NCBI GenBank assembly: GCA_029563035.1
Contig: JAKQTP010000176.1
Span: 1 to 9,443, forward strand
Reading direction: 5' to 3'
Length of the DNA stretch: 9,443 nt
DNA from: an archaeon
GTDB lineage: Archaea; Iainarchaeota; Iainarchaeia; CSSED10-239
Shown one piece after another: positions 6,072-9,443 of the stretch. The position numbers were made by a program, and so were the translations under genes. The notes beneath the pieces were generated by a model. The model made no database searches. It saw only the letters and a program-made list of their open reading frames with translations, and was not told the origin of the DNA. Each line of letters begins with the position of its first letter. Position 1 is the stretch's first letter.

Positions 6072-8621
6072 ATGAAAAAAATAATAAATATAATTTTCTT
6101 CTTATTGCTTTCAAGTTTAGCAGTAGGTCAGAACACATTACCTATGAATGTTGATACTGTCTTTGCAAAGAAGAATTTAAAAGTAGGCAGAAGTTTATTT
6201 TTAATGGATACTTCTTATAGAAAATCTGGAAAGGTTTTATCTGTAGATAGTTTAACAGGAAGAGTTATTTTGGTAAATAATTCAGCAGCATCTTCAAATG
6301 TTGATTCATCAAAATGGGAAAGAGTAAATAATAAACTACAACCTAAGAATACTACGGATAGTGTCCTCTTGCATAAGAAATTAATATTGGATGATTATAA
6401 AAATCAAACTATTGAGGTTCCAGAGTACCAAACTAAAATAGCCACAACCTTAAGCTATAATAATATTTTTAATGAAATAGTAGCTGTTCAGGCTTGCGAT
6501 GCCTCTGGGTTTACTACTTTACCCACTATAAACACTATTAATGGTAGTATGTATAATTTTAGCCCCACTACTTGCGGTTTAGGTGCAGATGTTTGGGAAT
6601 TATCTTTGAATTTTCCTGTAAATTATACTAGTTGCCCCGGAGCCTATGTTGATGAGATAAAAGTGAGGACAGTAGGTGTAAGTAATGGTGGCGGCGGCTA
6701 TGGGACATGCTTAAAAGTAGATGGAATAGGTGCAGAGTATGATGGCGAACCCATATATTCAGATGATAATGATAATGCTCCTTTTGATTACTATTTTATA
6801 GATACTACAAATAGAACATCATTAAGTTCTATAATTGCTACTTTTCTTTGGGCCGGAGAGGCAGATTTAGGTTTAGATGGTATGGAAGTTATTTTGAAAA
6901 TAGGGGGTTGTGAAAATAAATATATTGTATTAAGCACAGATGCAAATGGGTTAGTAAAACTAGATACCTTACCTGATTTTATAACAGCAGATGAAATACC
7001 AACAGTATCAAGTACTAATATTTATAACAGCGATGGTGTATTAACAGATGATAGATATTTAGATGGTAATGGTTATAATTTAACCTTTGGTAATACAATT
7101 AGAATAGAACAAAATGTTACTAATAATTCTGGAAACACTAATAATTATTCAAGAAATCCAGGTTTTACTCAAGAAATTATTGATGATATTAATAATAATG
7201 GAAACTACAATAGACTAACTTATCCCACACAAGATGATATTAATATGTACGATAACGTAAATACTTCCAGAAAAAATCAAAATCCATCACAAATTAATTT
7301 TACAGTAAGAGATTTAGCTAATACTAAAGTAAATCAAAGTTTGTTCTCAAGAGAACAAAGTAACTTTCAGGTAAGCGATGATCAAGGAAATGTAGGTACT
7401 ACTAATTTAGGTTCAAACAATTTTGAAGTAACTATGCAAGATGCAGCAATTAATACTACAGGTATTATTTTAACTCCAACAACTGTTAAGATAAAAACAA
7501 ATTCAAACCCATCTACAGCAACAACAGGTCAAGTATTAACCTTAATAGACCAAAACACAGGAGAATGTGATTGGGCAGATGCAGGTAGCGGAGGAAATAA
7601 CAATTATTCATTAACAGCAGGTAATGGTTTACAAAAAATAAATGATAGCACTTTAGCTATATCGGATATAAATAATGGAGGTTCTTACTTAACCCAAAAT
7701 ATTTCACTATCCGGGGGTTTAAATGATAACAGTATATATTTAAGTGGTTACGGTAATTTAAGCGGTAATGAGGCTATGATTATACAAGGGTTTAATTCAA
7801 GCATAAGCGATGCAGCTACATCAGTAGTAGGAAACAATGGTGGTTCAGGCGAAGACATTGAAATAATTCCTAATACGGGCAAGTTAGCAATTAAAAACCT
7901 AAACACAGATAACACTTCTACTCAAGTTATGGGTAAAGATGCTAATGGATATAGTGTATGGGTTGATAAGAGTTCTATTGCAGGAAGTAATATCTATAAT
8001 AGCGGCGGAACTTTAACAAGTCCTAGAGTAATTTATTTAGAAGATAAACCTATAGAATTTTTTGGAAGTGGTTTGGGTAGTAGTTTTACTGCTATTACAA
8101 ATAGCAGTGTATCCACTGCTATTAATTTACAAGGCTCTTCCACCCACAATGCAGGTATTTCAATAGATGGATATTCGGGAGGTTCACAGAATTACTCTTA
8201 TGGGACAACAATAAAAGGGGCAAGTAATGCAGCAGTAGGTGTTTTTATAGATGGAAGAACCGCAACCGATATTTATAAACCCGCTATTCATATCAAAGGT
8301 CAAAGTATATCAAGTACTATGCCCAATATTGTTATAGAACCCGTAGATGGAAATAAATTAGTACAAATTTACACAGTAGCTGGATTAGTAATGCCTGTTG
8401 GAAACACAGCTAAAAGGCCAACTTTACTTTTACAAGGTACTCAAAGATTTAATTCTACAATATTAGGTTTAGAAGTATATGATGGTACTAATTGGATTAT
8501 ACTTTCAGGTACTTGGTCAACAGGTACTAGACCAACGGGTATAGGTGCTGGTAGTACAGGTTTTAATACCACTCTATCTCAAAAAGAATATTGGAATGGT
8601 ACTACATGGATTCAATTTTAA
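6072..8621 (+). CDS. tail-fibre-like protein with Sec signal peptide, 849 aa
   Basis: Probable host-attachment fibre. In order: a signal peptide (1-20; KK n-region, FFLLLSSLA core, likely cleavage near AVGQ); a short module (45-106) with KVLSVDSLTGRVILVN and SKWERVNNKLQPKN, a wording seen in Bacteroidetes phage tail proteins; a ~190-residue domain (107-300) with five Cys (142, 168, 188, 213, 280); a fibre-like repeat unit SxNIYNSdGxLTxxR occurring at about 315-328 and 639-652; a long Asn/Ser/Gly-rich shaft; and a C-terminus with two related ~35-residue units (777-811 and 812-849) sharing RPT, FN(S/T)T and DGTNWI/NGTTWI. The ATG directly follows the preceding stop and gives the signal peptide its basic n-region. 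A Sec signal is unexpected in a virion protein assembled in the cytoplasm; a secreted or surface phage protein is the alternative. Confidence 0.8.
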   Translation: MKKIINIIFFLLLSSLAVGQNTLPMNVDTVFAKKNLKVGRSLFLMDTSYRKSGKVLSVDSLTGRVILVNNSAASSNVDSSKWERVNNKLQPKNTTDSVLLHKKLILDDYKNQTIEVPEYQTKIATTLSYNNIFNEIVAVQACDASGFTTLPTINTINGSMYNFSPTTCGLGADVWELSLNFPVNYTSCPGAYVDEIKVRTVGVSNGGGGYGTCLKVDGIGAEYDGEPIYSDDNDNAPFDYYFIDTTNRTSLSSIIATFLWAGEADLGLDGMEVILKIGGCENKYIVLSTDANGLVKLDTLPDFITADEIPTVSSTNIYNSDGVLTDDRYLDGNGYNLTFGNTIRIEQNVTNNSGNTNNYSRNPGFTQEIIDDINNNGNYNRLTYPTQDDINMYDNVNTSRKNQNPSQINFTVRDLANTKVNQSLFSREQSNFQVSDDQGNVGTTNLGSNNFEVTMQDAAINTTGIILTPTTVKIKTNSNPSTATTGQVLTLIDQNTGECDWADAGSGGNNNYSLTAGNGLQKINDSTLAISDINNGGSYLTQNISLSGGLNDNSIYLSGYGNLSGNEAMIIQGFNSSISDAATSVVGNNGGSGEDIEIIPNTGKLAIKNLNTDNTSTQVMGKDANGYSVWVDKSSIAGSNIYNSGGTLTSPRVIYLEDKPIEFFGSGLGSSFTAITNSSVSTAINLQGSSTHNAGISIDGYSGGSQNYSYGTTIKGASNAAVGVFIDGRTATDIYKPAIHIKGQSISSTMPNIVIEPVDGNKLVQIYTVAGLVMPVGNTAKRPTLLLQGTQRFNSTILGLEVYDGTNWIILSGTWSTGTRPTGIGAGSTGFNTTLSQKEYWNGTTWIQF
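6084..6203 (+). repeat. near-identical leader repeat, copy 1
   Basis: Forty codons covering the signal peptide and mature N-terminus match 8683-8802 at 115 of 120 positions by hand alignment, all without gaps. Three of the five differences are silent. The sequence beyond it is far more diverged between the two genes. Confidence 0.9.
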
Positions 8622-8632
8622 TAATTAAAAAA

Positions 8633-8650
8633 TTTAAACTATTTAAAAGA
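8633..8650 (+). promoter_or_regulatory. shared upstream element, copy 2
   Basis: TTTAAACTATTTAAAAGA in the 40-bp gap between the two fibre-like genes. It repeats the TAAACTATTTAAA core found at 5390-5402 and ends 11 nt before the ATG at 8662, 9 nt further from its start codon than copy 1, with AAATAAATATA in between. The different distance argues that it is not only a ribosome-binding leader. Confidence 0.5.
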
Positions 8651-8661
8651 AAATAAATATA

Positions 8662-9443
8662 ATGTACGGAAGAGAAAAAAATATAAATATAATTTTTTTC
8701 TTATTGCTTTCAAGTTTAGCAGTAGGTCAGAACACATTACCTATGAATGCTGATACTGTTTTCGCAAAGAAGAATTTAAAAGTAGGCAGAGGTTTATTTT
8801 TAGATGATTATAAAAACTTAAATATTAATGTGCCAGAATACCAAATATTTAATCCTACAATCAATAGTTATAATGATATTCATAGTGAAGTTACAGCAAC
8901 TGAAAGTTGTGATGCATCTGCATTAACTACTTTTTCTAATATTAGTACTATTAATGGAAGCACTCAAAATTATAGTTCTCTTAATTGTGATATTTTAGGC
9001 TCAGATACTTGGGAGGTATCTTTAAATTATCCTATAGATTATTTAATGTGTCCAGAGGGCTATATAAGTAATATTATAGTGAGAACCGTAGGAGTATCTA
9101 ATAATGGTAGTATAGGTTATGGTTCAGGTTTAAAAATAGATGGAATTAATACAACAAACTCAGGACAATATTTTGCATTTCCAGGAATTTCTAATGCACC
9201 TTTTGAATATTATTTTGTAGATACCACAGATAGGACTTCTTTAACTTCTATTATTGCAACATTCTTTTTTGAGAACAGCGCAGATGTTGACTTAGATGGA
9301 ATGGAAGTTATCTTACAAACAGTAGGTTGTGAAGATAAATATTTATTTTTAACCACAAATAGCAGAGGTACTGTTCTATTAGATACATTGCCACCTTTCG
9401 TAACATTAGATGATTTGCCAGCTCCAGAAAACTTTGCTAATAC
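8662..9443 (+). CDS. tandem paralogue of the tail-fibre-like protein (3' partial)
   Basis: The frame stays open for 260 codons to the window end. The N-terminus (MYGREKNINIIFFLLLSSLAVGQ) carries the same hydrophobic core and AVGQ end as the upstream gene, so a signal peptide is again likely although the n-region differs. After the shared leader it passes directly from GLFL to DDYKN, lacking the 62-residue module (45-106) of its neighbour. The following domain aligns throughout, with shared blocks CDAS, TINGS, SLNYP/SLNFP, RTVGVSN, DTTxRTSLxSIIATF, LDGMEVIL and GCExKY. Four cysteines are kept (83, 109, 130, 223); Cys213 of the neighbour is Ser here. The tail-fibre shaft and C-terminus, if present, lie beyond the window. 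It is a distinct gene, not a decayed copy: there is no stop or frameshift. Confidence 0.8.
   Translation, partial: MYGREKNINIIFFLLLSSLAVGQNTLPMNADTVFAKKNLKVGRGLFLDDYKNLNINVPEYQIFNPTINSYNDIHSEVTATESCDASALTTFSNISTINGSTQNYSSLNCDILGSDTWEVSLNYPIDYLMCPEGYISNIIVRTVGVSNNGSIGYGSGLKIDGINTTNSGQYFAFPGISNAPFEYYFVDTTDRTSLTSIIATFFFENSADVDLDGMEVILQTVGCEDKYLFLTTNSRGTVLLDTLPPFVTLDDLPAPENFAN
8683..8802 (+). repeat. near-identical leader repeat, copy 2
   Basis: Second copy of the 120-nt leader at 6084-6203. It starts after the differing first seven codons and ends exactly where the 62-codon module of the upstream gene is missing here. Confidence 0.9.

Noticed and set aside
8662..9443. Second fibre-like gene as a truncated pseudogene of the first
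   Set aside because: Its frame is uninterrupted, conserved blocks and four cysteines are maintained, and it has its own leader and upstream element; it merely runs off the window.
6072..9443. Diversity-generating retroelement variable region in the fibre genes
   Set aside because: No reverse transcriptase or template repeat is present, and the leader differences are not concentrated at adenines in a C-terminal target; it could only be judged with flanking sequence.

Overview
This window most likely comes from the genome of a tailed phage (or a prophage) of an AT-rich Bacteroidetes host, probably flavobacterial. The evidence is: tightly packed, often stop/start-overlapping genes on one strand; a nucleotide-metabolism cassette (deoxynucleoside monophosphate kinase, thymidylate synthase); tail-fibre-like proteins whose C-terminal GTxWI and RPTG...GFNTT motifs are typical of Bacteroidetes phages; A-rich translation leaders without Shine-Dalgarno motifs; and one promoter matching the Bacteroidetes -33/-7 consensus (TTG-N20-TAnnTTTG). 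No integrase, tRNA, rRNA, CRISPR array or insertion sequence is visible.

Region 1 (1-4380, + strand) is a compact operon-like run: the 3' part of a dNMP kinase with an unusual cysteine cluster, a 65-residue putative zinc-ribbon protein, an unknown 160-residue protein, an enlarged ThyA thymidylate synthase, an unknown 195-residue protein, an AAA-family ATPase of a Bcs1-like type, and a 62-residue unknown protein. Two junctions are ATGA overlaps and most others have gaps of 2-14 nt, so the genes are probably cotranscribed. ThyA and the kinase would feed dTMP and other dNMPs into dNTP synthesis for phage replication.

Region 2 (4381-5408) separates the metabolic and structural parts. A strong bidirectional hairpin terminator lies between the last + gene and a convergent - strand gene for a 258-residue putative DNA-binding regulator. 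The 170-bp gap behind the regulator carries its host-type promoter, a 21-bp imperfect palindrome and a perfect 12-bp inverted repeat, making it a plausible control region for both directions.

Region 3 (5409-9443, + strand) encodes probable virion proteins: a 220-residue protein with a weakly decoration-protein-like middle, an 849-residue tail-fibre-like protein, and the start of its tandem paralogue, which runs off the end. Both large proteins begin with a predicted Sec signal peptide, odd for virion components. Their first ~120 shared nucleotides are nearly identical (115/120), while the following domain has diverged strongly but keeps four cysteines. An identical 13-bp element (TAAACTATTTAAA) followed by A-tract and GA precedes both the first and the third of these genes and may be a phage-specific expression signal.

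The strongest leads are the signal-peptide, cysteine-conserving tandem fibre paralogues with a near-identical leader, and the shared upstream element linked to the inverted repeat. All family calls come from motif recognition by eye; no searches were run.
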